From: JBQLZQ01 sp052168355
GTDB lineage: Bacteria; Pseudomonadota; Alphaproteobacteria; DSM-16000; Inquilinaceae
Direction: 5' to 3'
Assembly (NCBI GenBank): GCA_052168355.1
Contig: JBQLZQ010000088.1
Location: 47,789 to 111,788 of the forward strand
DNA length: 64,000 nt
Positions 9,223 to 17,950 of the stretch are shown here, in pieces (the first letter of the stretch is position 1; every line of letters begins with the position of its first letter). The notes beneath the pieces were generated by a model. The model did no database searches. It saw only the letters and a list, made by a program, of their open reading frames with translations, and was not told where the DNA came from. A program made the position numbers and the translations under genes.

Positions 9223-9348
9223 CGCCGGTCCGCCGTACGGCCCGCGTCGTCCCGTCTTGCGCCCGTCGCGTTTCTGCGACAGGGTTCGATCTTGAATAAT
9301 ACGCCGCCCAAAGGGCGACGACGCTCAACGCGAACAGGGAGCAAGACA

Positions 9349-10572
9349 ATGAAAACACAGATCCTTGCCCACCGGCTGCTGACCGGGGTCGCGGCCGCCG
9401 GCCTGCTGGCCGTGGCTCCCTCCGTCTCCGCCCAGGAGGTGAAGATCGGCGCCCTGTTCGGGGTCACCGGCCCGATCGCCAACTTCATCCCGCCCATAAT
9501 CGACGCCGCCCAGCTTGCCGTCGACGACGTCAACGCCGGCGGCGGCATTCTTGACGGCCGGGAGCTTCGCCTGGTGGTCGGCGACACCCAGGGCGTGGCC
9601 CAGGGCGCGGTCGATGCCGCAACCAAGCTGGTCCAGGTCGACGGGGTGGCGGTGCTGGTCGGCGCCCTGACCAGCGGTGCCGCCATCGCCGCGGCCAACA
9701 GCGTGGCCATCCCCGGCGGCGTGCCGCAGATTTCGCCGACCGCGACATCGCCCGAGATGACGACGCTGCAGGACAACGACTTTGTCTTCCGGGTGGTGCC
9801 CGGCGACGACTATCAGGGGCTGGTTCTGGCCCGGCTGGTGCGCCAGCAGGGGCTGGACCGCGTGGCGCTGACCTTCGTCAACAACGATTACGGCGTCGGC
9901 ATCGCGGACTCCTTCCGGACCGCCTTTACCGCCGACGGCGGCACTATCACCGCCGATCAGGTGCACGAGCCCAACAAGAGTTCCTACCGGTCCGAGCTGG
10001 CGACCCTGGCGTCGGGCGATCCCCAGGCGCTGGTGCTGATCGCCTACGCCGCCGACAGCGGCATCACCATCATCCGCCAGTCCCTGGAGAACGGCTTTTT
10101 CGAACAGTTCGTCGGCACCGACGGGCTGCGCGACAATCTGCTGATCGAGGAGATCGGCGAGGACAATCTGGGCGACATCTTCTTCACCTCGCCGTCGGCG
10201 CCGCCGGACACGACGGCCGGCGCCAAGTTCGAGGAGATCTATTCAGCCGCTTACGGGTCGACCGCCGACAAGTTCTTCATCGCCCAGACCTATGACGCCA
10301 CCTTCCTGGCCGCCCTGGCCGTCGAGGCCGCCGGATCGACCGACGGCGCGGCGGTGCGCGACGCCCTGCGCCGCGTTGCCCAGCCGCCGGGCGAACCGAT
10401 CGAGCCGGGCGAATGGGCCAAGGCCAAGGAGCTTCTGGCCGCCGGTCAGGACATCGACTACAACGGCGCCTCCGGCCCGGCCGATTTCGACGAGAACGGC
10501 GACGTGCCCGGCGTCATCGGCCATTTCGTGATCGAGGACGGCAGCTACGTCGAGCTGGGCCTGGTCGAGTAG
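9349..10572 (+). CDS. Branched-chain amino acid-type ABC transporter substrate-binding protein (LivK-like)
   Basis: This is a periplasmic type-I binding protein of the LIVBP family, 407 aa. It has a Sec signal peptide (VAAAGLLAVAPSVSAQ), then the conserved opening VKIGALFGVTGPIANF. The Peripla_BP_6 fold follows, with NDYGVGIADSF and the hinge-region block FIAQTYDATFLAALAVEAAG. The ATG at 9349 has GGGAGCAAG upstream; an extension to 9292 does not read like a signal peptide. It is transcribed towards, and ends 318 nt from, the LivM gene of the opposite-strand Liv operon. It is the likely partner of that permease/ATPase set although not in the same transcript. The ligand may not be an amino acid. 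Confidence 0.93.
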   Translation: MKTQILAHRLLTGVAAAGLLAVAPSVSAQEVKIGALFGVTGPIANFIPPIIDAAQLAVDDVNAGGGILDGRELRLVVGDTQGVAQGAVDAATKLVQVDGVAVLVGALTSGAAIAAANSVAIPGGVPQISPTATSPEMTTLQDNDFVFRVVPGDDYQGLVLARLVRQQGLDRVALTFVNNDYGVGIADSFRTAFTADGGTITADQVHEPNKSSYRSELATLASGDPQALVLIAYAADSGITIIRQSLENGFFEQFVGTDGLRDNLLIEEIGEDNLGDIFFTSPSAPPDTTAGAKFEEIYSAAYGSTADKFFIAQTYDATFLAALAVEAAGSTDGAAVRDALRRVAQPPGEPIEPGEWAKAKELLAAGQDIDYNGASGPADFDENGDVPGVIGHFVIEDGSYVELGLVE

Positions 10573-10604
10573 AGACGGGGGAGCTAGCGGCGAGGTCTCG
10601 CATA

Positions 10605-10860
10605 GGCTCCGGGTCGGGCCCGGAGCTCGCGGCTGCTTTCTTTGGGGTTCTCCAATGCGAAGACCCAGACGACGAGTCCCGCACACGATGCGGGACCTGT
10701 ACGGACGGCGCCATTGGCTTTTTTTTGGGGTGGCGCCGTCGCTCGCAGGCCCCGGCTCGGCGGCCGGGCTCGCGGGTCCTTTCGTTGGAATTCTCCAATA
10801 GGAGATTCCCGACGACGATCCCCGAACGTGATCCCGGGTCGATGCGTGCCGGTGACGGCG
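10605..10860. repeat. Two imperfect copies of a multi-hairpin intergenic element
   Basis: The gap between the convergent LivK and LivM genes holds two related segments, 10605-10710 and 10748-10860. They share a purine/pyrimidine pattern through TCTCCAAT and GACGACGA blocks and both end in GACGGCG. Copy 1 folds into an 8-bp stem (10606-10613 with 10619-10626) and a second 8-bp stem (10676-10683 with 10689-10696). Just after it lies a perfect 10-bp stem (10704-10713 with 10731-10740) whose loop carries a run of eight T. Copy 2 has the same layout with more mismatches, and its final GACGGCG pairs with CGCCGTC at about 10880. No ORF is supported. It may be a dispersed palindromic repeat or serve as a bidirectional terminator. 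Confidence 0.75.
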
Positions 10861-10890
10861 GCCCTCCATGAGCGCCGCGGCGCCGTCGCC

Positions 10891-11850
10891 TCATTTATCG
10901 GGCGGCGCGTCGGCCGGCGTGGGCGGGCGTTCGGGCAGCAGGCCGTGGGCGAAACGCTGAAGCACGATCTGCAGCAGCAGGCCGATCAGAAAGACGCGGA
11001 CATAGGCGGCCCGCGTGATCCATTCCGGCGGCAGGCGGCCGGTCACGAGTTCCGTCGCCGACCATAGGGTCCAGATCAGAAGCGCGCCCAGGATGGCGCC
11101 TCGGTTGTTGCCGCTGCCGCCGATGATCAGCATGACCCAGACCAGAAAGGTGGTCATCAGGGGCTCGGTCGCGTCGGGTCCGATGAACTTGAAGGAATGG
11201 GCGGTCAGCGCCCCGCCCAGCCCCATGGCCATGCAGCCCAGGACAAAGGCCTGCAGGCGCAGACCGACCACATCCTTGCCGGCGGCCTGGGCGGCCTCGT
11301 CGTTTTCGCGCACCGCCCGCATGACCCGCCCCCAGGGCGAATGGACGCCCCGCTCCAGCGCCGCGTAGAGCACCAGCACCAGGACCGCCACCACGGCCAG
11401 GAACGCCAGTTGCGCATAAGGCTGGGGCCACGTCTCGAAAGGCCGGGGAATGCCGGACACGCCGCGGCTGCCGTTGGTCAGCCAGCCTTCGTTCTTGAGG
11501 ATCAGCCGCAGGATCTCGGCGATGCCGATGGTGGCGATGGCCAGATAGTCGCTGCGCAGCCGCAGGCAGATGCGCCCGACCGCGTAGCCCATCGCGCCGG
11601 CCAGGATCATCGCGCCGACCAGCCCGACGGGCACCGGCAGGCCGAACCCGCCGAGATGGACGGGGCTGGCCGGCGTGGTCAGGATCGCCGAGGTGTAGGC
11701 GCCGATGGCGAAGAACCCGGCGATGCCGGCATTGAACAGACCGGTGAACCCCCACTGGACATTCAGACCCAGCGCCATCACCGCATAGATGCCGCCCATG
11801 GTCAGCAGGGCCACGGCATACATCATCAGGCCGTACAGGGTGACATCCAT
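10891..11850 (-). CDS. Branched-chain amino acid-type ABC transporter permease (LivM-like)
   Basis: This is the second inner-membrane permease of a HAAT-family importer, 319 aa. Typical LivM features are the N-terminal hydrophobic region with GLNVQWGFTGLFNAGIAGFF, the SDYLAIATIGIAEILRL block, and the late MLIIGGSGNNRGAILGA motif. The ATG at 11850 overlaps the stop of the LivH gene by one base (TGATG), so the two are translationally coupled. It is the last gene of a seven-gene leftward unit. Confidence 0.94.
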   Translation of the reverse strand: MDVTLYGLMMYAVALLTMGGIYAVMALGLNVQWGFTGLFNAGIAGFFAIGAYTSAILTTPASPVHLGGFGLPVPVGLVGAMILAGAMGYAVGRICLRLRSDYLAIATIGIAEILRLILKNEGWLTNGSRGVSGIPRPFETWPQPYAQLAFLAVVAVLVLVLYAALERGVHSPWGRVMRAVRENDEAAQAAGKDVVGLRLQAFVLGCMAMGLGGALTAHSFKFIGPDATEPLMTTFLVWVMLIIGGSGNNRGAILGALLIWTLWSATELVTGRLPPEWITRAAYVRVFLIGLLLQIVLQRFAHGLLPERPPTPADAPPDK

Positions 11851-12740
11851 CAGAAGACCCTCCCCCGGAACAGACCGGACGGGCGCCAGATCAGCATCGC
11901 GACCATCAGGGCGAACGCCACCGCCGTCTTGTAGCCCGGCGACAACAGCGGCGCGTCGCCAATCCAGGGATAGGCCGAAAGCTCCTCGGCCAGGCCGATC
12001 ACCAGGCCGCCGGCGATGGCGCCGTAGGGCCGCCCGATGCCCCCCAGGATGGCGGCGGCGAAGATCGGCAGCAGCGCGTTCCAGCCCATGTTGGGGTTGA
12101 GCTGGGTGTCCATGCCCAGGAACACGCCGGCCGCCCCGGCCAGGCCGGCGCCGATGATCCAGGTCCACATCACGATGCGCTCGGTGTCGATGCCGCTGAC
12201 CCGCGCCAGATCGGCATCGTCGCTCATCGCGCGCATCGCCTTGCCGGTCCGGGTGCGGGTGAGGAAGGCGTGCAAGGCTATGACCAGCAATACCGCGCCG
12301 CCGACGATGTAGAAGTGCCGCTCGGCGATGCGCAGCGTGTCGAAGAACAGGATGGGGCGTTGGATTCCCTGCACATAGGAGGTGATCTCTACACCCCAGA
12401 TGAGCTGGACGGCGGAGCGGACCATGAGCATGACACCGAACGACGCGATGACGACGATGATCGACGGGCCGGCGCGGAACGGCCGGTAGAACAGCCGGTC
12501 CACCCCGATCGCCGCGGCGGCGGTGCCGACCATCGCCAACGGCAGCGCCAGCATGGCCGGCAGGCCCAGCCAGACGACCCCGCTGAGCGCCAGATAGGCG
12601 CCGAGGGTCATGAGGTCGCCATGGGCGAAATGGGCAAAGCGCAGGATGCCGAAAAGTATCGACACGCCGACCGCCCCCAGCGCGTAGATGCTGCCAAGCA
12701 CAATACCCGGAATGAGATAGAAGTTTATGAATTCCAGCAT
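11850..12740 (-). CDS. Branched-chain amino acid-type ABC transporter permease (LivH-like)
   Basis: This is the first permease of the HAAT importer, 296 aa. The LivH signature is clear: GSIYALGAVGVSILFGILRFAHFAHGDLM near the N-terminus (read in two parts, GSIYALGAVG and LRFAHFAHGDLM) and the cytoplasmic loop GKAMRAMSDDADLARVSGID that contacts the ATPases. Late segments include the AAILGGIGRPYGAIAGG motif. It starts 15 nt after the LivF stop and ends on the LivM start codon. Confidence 0.94.
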   Translation of the reverse strand: MLEFINFYLIPGIVLGSIYALGAVGVSILFGILRFAHFAHGDLMTLGAYLALSGVVWLGLPAMLALPLAMVGTAAAAIGVDRLFYRPFRAGPSIIVVIASFGVMLMVRSAVQLIWGVEITSYVQGIQRPILFFDTLRIAERHFYIVGGAVLLVIALHAFLTRTRTGKAMRAMSDDADLARVSGIDTERIVMWTWIIGAGLAGAAGVFLGMDTQLNPNMGWNALLPIFAAAILGGIGRPYGAIAGGLVIGLAEELSAYPWIGDAPLLSPGYKTAVAFALMVAMLIWRPSGLFRGRVF

Positions 12741-12755
12741 GATGTGCGCTACCCC

Positions 12756-13460
12756 TCACCCGCCAAGGAAGGATTGCGCGACCTCGCGGTCGGCCAGCAA
12801 GGCGGCTCCGGTATCGGTAAACCGGTTGCGGCCGGTGGCTAGGACATAGCCGGTATCGGCGATGGACAGGGCCTGGCGCGCGTTCTGTTCAACCATCAGC
12901 ACGCCGACGCCGGTTTCGTTGACCGCCCGCACCCGTTCGAAGATCTCGCCCATGACGCGCGGCGACAGGCCGGCCGTCGGCTCGTCGAGCATCAGCAACC
13001 GAGGTTCGGCCATCAGGGCACGGCCGATGGCCACCATCTGGCGCTGGCCGCCGGACAGCTCGCCGGCCGCCTGGCGGCGTTTGTCCCTCAGCGGCGGAAA
13101 CAGGCCATAGACCCGATCCAGCGCCGCCGCCAGCGGTCCCCGCTTCAGATAGGCGCCCATCTCCAGATTCTCGGCCACTGTGAGGTTGGGGAAGACGTTG
13201 CGCTCCTGCGGCACATAGGCCATGCCGCGTTGGACCAGCCGATCGGGCTTGTGGTTGGTGATGTCCGCGCCGTCCAGCAGGACGCGGCCCGACCGCACCG
13301 TCACCAGCCCGAACAGCGCCTTCAACGCGGTGGACTTGCCCGCCCCGTTGGGGCCTACCACGACGGCGATATGGCCGGCCGCGACCGACAGCGACACGCC
13401 ATTGAGGATGTCGGTGCCGCCATAGCCGCCGACCAGATCCTCCGCCGTGAGCAAGGTCAT
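12756..13460 (-). CDS. ABC transporter ATP-binding protein (LivF-like)
   Basis: This is one of the two ATPases of the HAAT importer, 234 aa, the usual LivF length. It has Walker A (GPNGAGKST, near residue 38), the Q-loop region YVPQERNVFPNLTV, the signature LSGGQRQMVAIGRAL and Walker B LLMLDEPTAGLSP. The switch histidine is replaced by Gln (MVEQNARQA), which is normal for LivF. Its start overlaps the LivG stop by 4 nt (ATGA). Confidence 0.95.
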   Translation of the reverse strand: MTLLTAEDLVGGYGGTDILNGVSLSVAAGHIAVVVGPNGAGKSTALKALFGLVTVRSGRVLLDGADITNHKPDRLVQRGMAYVPQERNVFPNLTVAENLEMGAYLKRGPLAAALDRVYGLFPPLRDKRRQAAGELSGGQRQMVAIGRALMAEPRLLMLDEPTAGLSPRVMGEIFERVRAVNETGVGVLMVEQNARQALSIADTGYVLATGRNRFTDTGAALLADREVAQSFLGG

Positions 13461-14284
13461 GACGCCCCCAATCCGGTCGGCGCCTCGGCCGCGGGGTCAG
13501 CCGGAACACCGCCGCCCAGATAGGCTTCGATGACGGTATCGTTGCGGCGGATCTCGTCCATCGTGCCCTGGGTCAGCACCGTCCCCTCGGCCATGACAAT
13601 GACCGGGTCGCACAGCCGGGCGATCAGGTCCATGTCATGCTCGATGACGCAGAAGGTGTAGCCCAATTCCCGGTTCAGCCGCTCGATATCGCCGGCCAGC
13701 TCGGACAGCAGCGTGCGGTTGACGCCGGCCCCCAGCTCGTCCAGCAGCACGGCCTTGGCCGGGGTCATCATGGTGCGGCCCAGTTCCAGCAATTTTTTCT
13801 GGCCGCCCGACAGATTGCCGGCGCGTTCGAACTTGAGCGGCGTCAGGCGCAGGAAGTCCAGCACCTCGTCGGCCTGCCTTCGCACCGCCGCCTCCTCCCG
13901 CCGTACCCGCGACCAGTTCAGCCAGGCGTTGGTCAGACGTTCCCCCGACTGGCCGGCGGGCACGACCATCAGGTTTTCCAGCACCGTCATCTGCGAGAAT
14001 TCATGGGCGATCTGGAAGGTCCGCACCAGCCCCAGCGCGAACAGCACGTGCGGCGGCTTGCCGGTGATCTCCGCGCCGTCCAGGAAGATACCGCCGCTGT
14101 CCGGCTTCAGAAAGCCGGCGACGATGTTGAAGAGGGTCGATTTGCCGGCGCCGTTGGGGCCGATCAGCCCGGTGATCGACCCGCGCGCCACTTCGATGGA
14201 ACAGTCGTTGACCGCCCGGATGCCGCCGAACGATTTGATCACGTTGCGGACGGAGATCATGGACCCGGTCGCCGCGTCGCTCAT
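13457..14284 (-). CDS. ABC transporter ATP-binding protein (LivG-like)
   Basis: This is the partner ATPase of the HAAT importer, 275 aa. It has Walker A GPNGAGKST, the LivG-specific GLVRTFQIAHEFSQMTVLENL stretch (GLVRTFQ, then MTVLENLMV) and the signature LSGGQKKLLELGR. Walker B reads AVLLDELGAGV, where the usual Pro after the catalytic Glu is Leu. The switch His is in FCVIEHDMDLI. The ATG at 14284 overlaps the stop of the upstream monooxygenase gene (ATGA). An in-frame extension upstream runs through that gene and is not real. Confidence 0.94.
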   Translation of the reverse strand: MSDAATGSMISVRNVIKSFGGIRAVNDCSIEVARGSITGLIGPNGAGKSTLFNIVAGFLKPDSGGIFLDGAEITGKPPHVLFALGLVRTFQIAHEFSQMTVLENLMVVPAGQSGERLTNAWLNWSRVRREEAAVRRQADEVLDFLRLTPLKFERAGNLSGGQKKLLELGRTMMTPAKAVLLDELGAGVNRTLLSELAGDIERLNRELGYTFCVIEHDMDLIARLCDPVIVMAEGTVLTQGTMDEIRRNDTVIEAYLGGGVPADPAAEAPTGLGAS

Positions 14285-15381
14285 GGGTGACGCAAGCCCG
14301 CCTCGACCATCAGCGGCAACACACGGTCGATGAAGAACGGCAGTTCGTCCTTGAAGTTGACGAAGGACACGGTGGTGCCGGCAAAACCGATATCGCGCAT
14401 CCGCACCATTTCCGCGACGATCTCGTCGGGGGTTCCGACCAAGGGATAGGTGCCCACGCCGCCGGCGAACCGCTTGCGGTAGGCATCGAACACATGGGGA
14501 TCGTGGGATTCGGCGAATTCTTTTTTCAACGCCATGTGGGTATCCACGGCGCCGTCGTCGGCCATGTCCACGGCATAGCGGTGATAATGCGCCTCGGCCT
14601 CGTCCCGCGTTTGCCGACACACGACATGGGTGGTGGTGAACACCCCCAGATCCCGCCCCACGGCGGCGCCGCGCTGGCGGATGTCGGCGATGTGCCGGGC
14701 GCCGCTTTCGATTTCGGCGAAGGTGGTGAACAGAAAATCGCTGGTCCTGGCGGCGAAATCCCGTCCCGGGGGCGAAAAGGCGGCGGACATGACCACCGGA
14801 CGCGGCCGTTGCACCGGACCCGGCGCCCCGACCACGCCCTTGAGGTCGAAGAACCGGCCCTTGAAGTCGAACGGCGGGCCGCCGGCCATCACACCGTCGA
14901 GGACCTCAAACCATTCCAGGCCCTGGGCATAGCGGTCGTCGGCCTGGCCGACCCCGAACATCTCGAATTCGGGCTGGTTCCAGCCGCAGACGATGTTGAG
15001 CCCAGCGCGGCCACGGCTGACATGATCGATGGTGGTCAGTGCCTTGGCCGCGAAGACGGGATGGACCAGCGGCGCGTGGACGGTGGAAAAAATGGCGATT
15101 CTTTCGGTCAGGGCGGCGAGGGCGGCGCCGTGGGTGAGCGTCTCGAACGACCGGCCGCGGGCATCGGTTTCGCCGCCGAACCCCTTCCAGCGGGCGATGG
15201 GCAGGATGAATTCGATCCCCGCCCGATCCGCCATTTGGGCCACCGCGACGATGTCGTCCCACTCGGCCCGCCACCGCTCCGGCACGCGTGTCAGCGCGAT
15301 GCCGCCGTCGGCGTTGACCGAGAACAGGCCCAGCTTGAACGGGTTCGGCCCCCACATCGGGTTGGGCGCGGCCGCGCTCAT
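14281..15381 (-). CDS. LLM-class flavin-dependent monooxygenase, RutA-like
   Basis: This is a 366-aa flavin-dependent oxygenase of the bacterial luciferase family. Layout and motifs resemble RutA (pyrimidine ring opening) and related members: FILPIARWKGFGGETD, ERIAIFSTVHAPLVHPV, and RAGLNIVCGWNQPEFEMFG. The late GTPDEIVAEMVRMRDIGFAG block is typical of the family. It would use FMNH2 from a separate reductase, which is not seen here. Its stop overlaps the LivG start and it begins 9 nt after the aldolase-SDR fusion gene, so it is in one operon with the transporter. Function on uracil itself is unproven; other heterocycles or amides are equally possible. Confidence 0.88.
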   Translation of the reverse strand: MSAAAPNPMWGPNPFKLGLFSVNADGGIALTRVPERWRAEWDDIVAVAQMADRAGIEFILPIARWKGFGGETDARGRSFETLTHGAALAALTERIAIFSTVHAPLVHPVFAAKALTTIDHVSRGRAGLNIVCGWNQPEFEMFGVGQADDRYAQGLEWFEVLDGVMAGGPPFDFKGRFFDLKGVVGAPGPVQRPRPVVMSAAFSPPGRDFAARTSDFLFTTFAEIESGARHIADIRQRGAAVGRDLGVFTTTHVVCRQTRDEAEAHYHRYAVDMADDGAVDTHMALKKEFAESHDPHVFDAYRKRFAGGVGTYPLVGTPDEIVAEMVRMRDIGFAGTTVSFVNFKDELPFFIDRVLPLMVEAGLRHP

Positions 15382-15390
15382 CGCCGCACC

Positions 15391-16881
15391 CTAACCCTGC
15401 GGGACGGCGGCGGCGAGCTGCCGTTCCAGCCCCTTGGGATCGGACGCAAGACCGGCCGCCATGCCCGCCGCCATTTCGCCGGGATAGACCTCCTCGGCCC
15501 CGGTCAGCAGCCCGTGGACCAGGGCCTGGGCCACCTCGGTTGGTTGGATCTTGGGCACGTCCACGCCCCTGGTCATGTCGGTGTCAACGGCGCCCGGCAG
15601 CACCGCCATGACCCGCGTCCCCTGTCCGGCCAGTTCGGCGCGCACCGCCTGGGTCATGGAAAACTCCGCCGCCTTGGAGGCGCACAGCGACCCCATGATC
15701 GGCAAATTGCATCGGGCCAGGATCGACAGCATGTTGACGATGGTGCCGCCGCCATTGGCCTTGAGCACCGGCGCGAAGGCGCGGCACATGGCCAGCGTCC
15801 CCAGATAGTTGGTTTCCATCTCCGCCCTGGCGTTGGCCATGTCGGGAACGCCCATCAGGGGCGTGTTGAAGTTGATCCCGGCATTGTTGACCAGAAGGGT
15901 GACGTCGGCGCAGCGCTTGGCCGCCGCCGCGACCTGATCCGGTTCGGTCACGTCCAGCACGATCGGTTTCAGCCGGTCGGGCGCCTCGGCGATCAGCGCC
16001 GCGTTGGCGCCTTCGGCCCGCACGCCGCAATAGATCTTGGCCGTCCCCGCGCGCAGCAGGGCGCGCACGGTTTCCGGCCCGATGCCGCGGCTGGTGCCGG
16101 TGACCAGGGCGACCGCGCCGTCCAGCGTCGTCGGCCGCTGGGCGAACCCGGCGATCTGGGTCTTGGCGGCGCCGTGCACCATGTCGATATCGACGCCCAG
16201 CACCACCCATTGAAAGCCCTGGCGGCGCCGGTCGTGGGCAAAGGTGGCGTGCGGCGTGAACAGGCCGCAGGGCGTGCCGGCCTTGCGGCACGCCGCCTGC
16301 ACCGCCAGCACCGCGTCCTCGTGCGCCGGTCCGAAGTCCGGAAAGGTGCCCAGCGACATGGCCAGGTCGCCGGTACCGACAAAGACCAGGTCGACCCCCG
16401 GCACCGCGGCGATGGCGGCGGCGTTTTCCACCCCGCGTTTTGTTTCGATCATGACCGCCACAAGGATGGCGTCGTTGGCCTCGCGCCCGTAGCTCTTGAA
16501 ATCCATCACCGGCCTGACGCCGCCGGCCGACCGGTGCCCGGCCGGCGGATAGCGCGATGCCGAGACGGCGGCGGCGGCCTGTTCGGCCGTTTCGACCAGG
16601 GGCACGATGATCGCCAGGGCGCCGGCGTCCAGGGCGGTGCCGATGGCGGTCGGGCTGTTGTCCGCCACCCGTGCGACCGGCACGGCGCGGTGCCGCACCA
16701 GGCCGATGGCGCTTTCCAGCGCGGTGCGGTCCCACAGCCCGTGCTGCAGGTCGAACACGACGGCGTCGGGGCCGCCGTCCGCCGCCAGCTCGGCCACCGC
16801 GGGGGAGCCCAACGCCAGCCACAGGCAGCCCACCGTGCCGCCGTCCTTGAGTGTGTCGCGCAACGGGTTGTGAAGGCTCAT
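15391..16881 (-). CDS. HpcH/HpaI aldolase fused to a short-chain dehydrogenase/reductase
   Basis: This is a 496-aa bifunctional-looking protein. Residues 1 to about 250 are an HpcH/HpaI class II aldolase: FDLQHGLWD (residues 43-51), RYPPAGHRS, IETKRG with Glu146 as metal ligand, and FVGTGDLAMSLG. Residues of about 252-496 are an SDR: TGTSRGIG (261-268), NNAG (332-335), Ser386 in NMLSIL, and ASKAA around Lys403. The position expected to hold the catalytic Tyr of YxxxK is Leu399 (SLCASK), so the reductase half may be inactive or altered. Fusion of these folds is unusual; it is a single open frame with no internal stop. It lies between an SDR and the LLM monooxygenase in the Liv operon. Confidence 0.88.
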   Translation of the reverse strand: MSLHNPLRDTLKDGGTVGCLWLALGSPAVAELAADGGPDAVVFDLQHGLWDRTALESAIGLVRHRAVPVARVADNSPTAIGTALDAGALAIIVPLVETAEQAAAAVSASRYPPAGHRSAGGVRPVMDFKSYGREANDAILVAVMIETKRGVENAAAIAAVPGVDLVFVGTGDLAMSLGTFPDFGPAHEDAVLAVQAACRKAGTPCGLFTPHATFAHDRRRQGFQWVVLGVDIDMVHGAAKTQIAGFAQRPTTLDGAVALVTGTSRGIGPETVRALLRAGTAKIYCGVRAEGANAALIAEAPDRLKPIVLDVTEPDQVAAAAKRCADVTLLVNNAGINFNTPLMGVPDMANARAEMETNYLGTLAMCRAFAPVLKANGGGTIVNMLSILARCNLPIMGSLCASKAAEFSMTQAVRAELAGQGTRVMAVLPGAVDTDMTRGVDVPKIQPTEVAQALVHGLLTGAEEVYPGEMAAGMAAGLASDPKGLERQLAAAVPQG

Positions 16882-16964
16882 CGGCGCGTTCTCCCTGTTG
16901 TCCGCCGGCGAGGGCCGATCCCGCCCGCGATTTATTGTCTCGACGCCCTCGACGCCCCCGCAGA

Positions 16965-17708
16965 TTAAAGCGTCAGGCCGCCATCGGCGATATGAATGCC
17001 GCCGGTGGTGTAGGCCGACTCGTCGGAAGCGAGATAAAGGGCCAGGGCCGCGATCTCCTCCGCCGTTCCCAGGCGACCCATGGGCTGGCGGGCGATAAAG
17101 GCGGCGCGCGCCTTTTCGGCGTCGCCGCGGGCGGCTATCCGCTCGTCCAGCGACGGCGTCGCCACGGTGCCGGGGCAGATGGCGTTGCAGCGGATGCCGC
17201 GGGCCACGAAATCCATCGCCACCGCCTTGGTCAGGCCGATCACCGCCGCCTTGCTGGCGCCGTAGGCGAAGCGGTCGGGCACGCCCTTCACGCTGGACGC
17301 CACCGAGGCCATGTTGACGATGGTGCCGCCGCCGGCCTCCAGCATCGCCGGTAGAAAGGCGCGGATGGTCCGGTACATGGCCTTGACGTTGAGGTCGAAG
17401 GAGAAGTCCCAGTCCTTTTCCTCGCAGTCCAGGATGGTGCCGTGATGGACCGTGCCGGCGCAGTTGAACAGGATGTCGACGGCACCCAGGCGCTTTGCCA
17501 ATGCCCCGACCGCCGCCCCGTCCGTGACGTTCAGGACCTCGGTGTCGATGCCCGGCGCCGTCGCCTTCAGATCGGCCAGCGCCTTTTCATTGATGTCCGT
17601 GGCCAGCACCCTGGCCCCTTCGCCGGCGAAGGCCAGCGCGCTGGCCCGCCCGATCCCCTGCCCCGCCGCCGTGATCACCGCCGATTTTCCCGCCAGCCTG
17701 CCGCCCAT
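16965..17708 (-). CDS. SDR oxidoreductase, BDH2 / 2-keto-3-deoxy-L-fuconate dehydrogenase-like
   Basis: This is a classical NAD-dependent SDR of 247 aa. It has the cofactor motif TAAGQGIG, then NCAG, catalytic Ser in NMASVASSVKGV, and YGASK with the catalytic Tyr and Lys. Blocks such as TVHHGTILDCEEKDWDF, SSVKGV and CPGTVATPSLDERI closely match human BDH2 (DHRS6) and bacterial 2-keto-3-deoxy-L-fuconate dehydrogenases, so a sugar-acid or hydroxy-acid substrate is likely. It is the first gene of the leftward Liv operon, 83 nt ahead of the aldolase-SDR fusion. Unlike that fusion, its own active site is intact. Confidence 0.92.
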   Translation of the reverse strand: MGGRLAGKSAVITAAGQGIGRASALAFAGEGARVLATDINEKALADLKATAPGIDTEVLNVTDGAAVGALAKRLGAVDILFNCAGTVHHGTILDCEEKDWDFSFDLNVKAMYRTIRAFLPAMLEAGGGTIVNMASVASSVKGVPDRFAYGASKAAVIGLTKAVAMDFVARGIRCNAICPGTVATPSLDERIAARGDAEKARAAFIARQPMGRLGTAEEIAALALYLASDESAYTTGGIHIADGGLTL

Positions 17709-17950
17709 GCCCTTGCCGTCGCCTCCCCTGCTGCTTGTTTTGAACCGGCCGCGCCGCGACGCCGCCGCCCCCTGACCATTCCTTGTCCATGGTAGGGTTA
17801 TAAGGGCGGCGCCACGGGCGCAAGGCGCATGAATGGTTGGCAGCGTGTCGAAGGTTGCAAAGCTGATGGCGTGAAGGCCGCAGCGTTCGAACGGTGGTTT
17901 TTTCGCCCCATGCCCTCTACTAAAGACTCCCGATCATGGGGAGAGAAGTG

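Noticed and set aside
11851..12759. Fusion of LivM with an upstream reading frame to 622 aa
   Set aside because: The first 300 codons are an out-of-frame reading of LivH; LivM starts at 11850.
14287..16968. 893-codon open frame on the + strand
   Set aside because: It is antisense to the LLM monooxygenase and aldolase-SDR fusion, whose motifs are unambiguous; its translation is repetitive in Gly, His, Asp and Arg.
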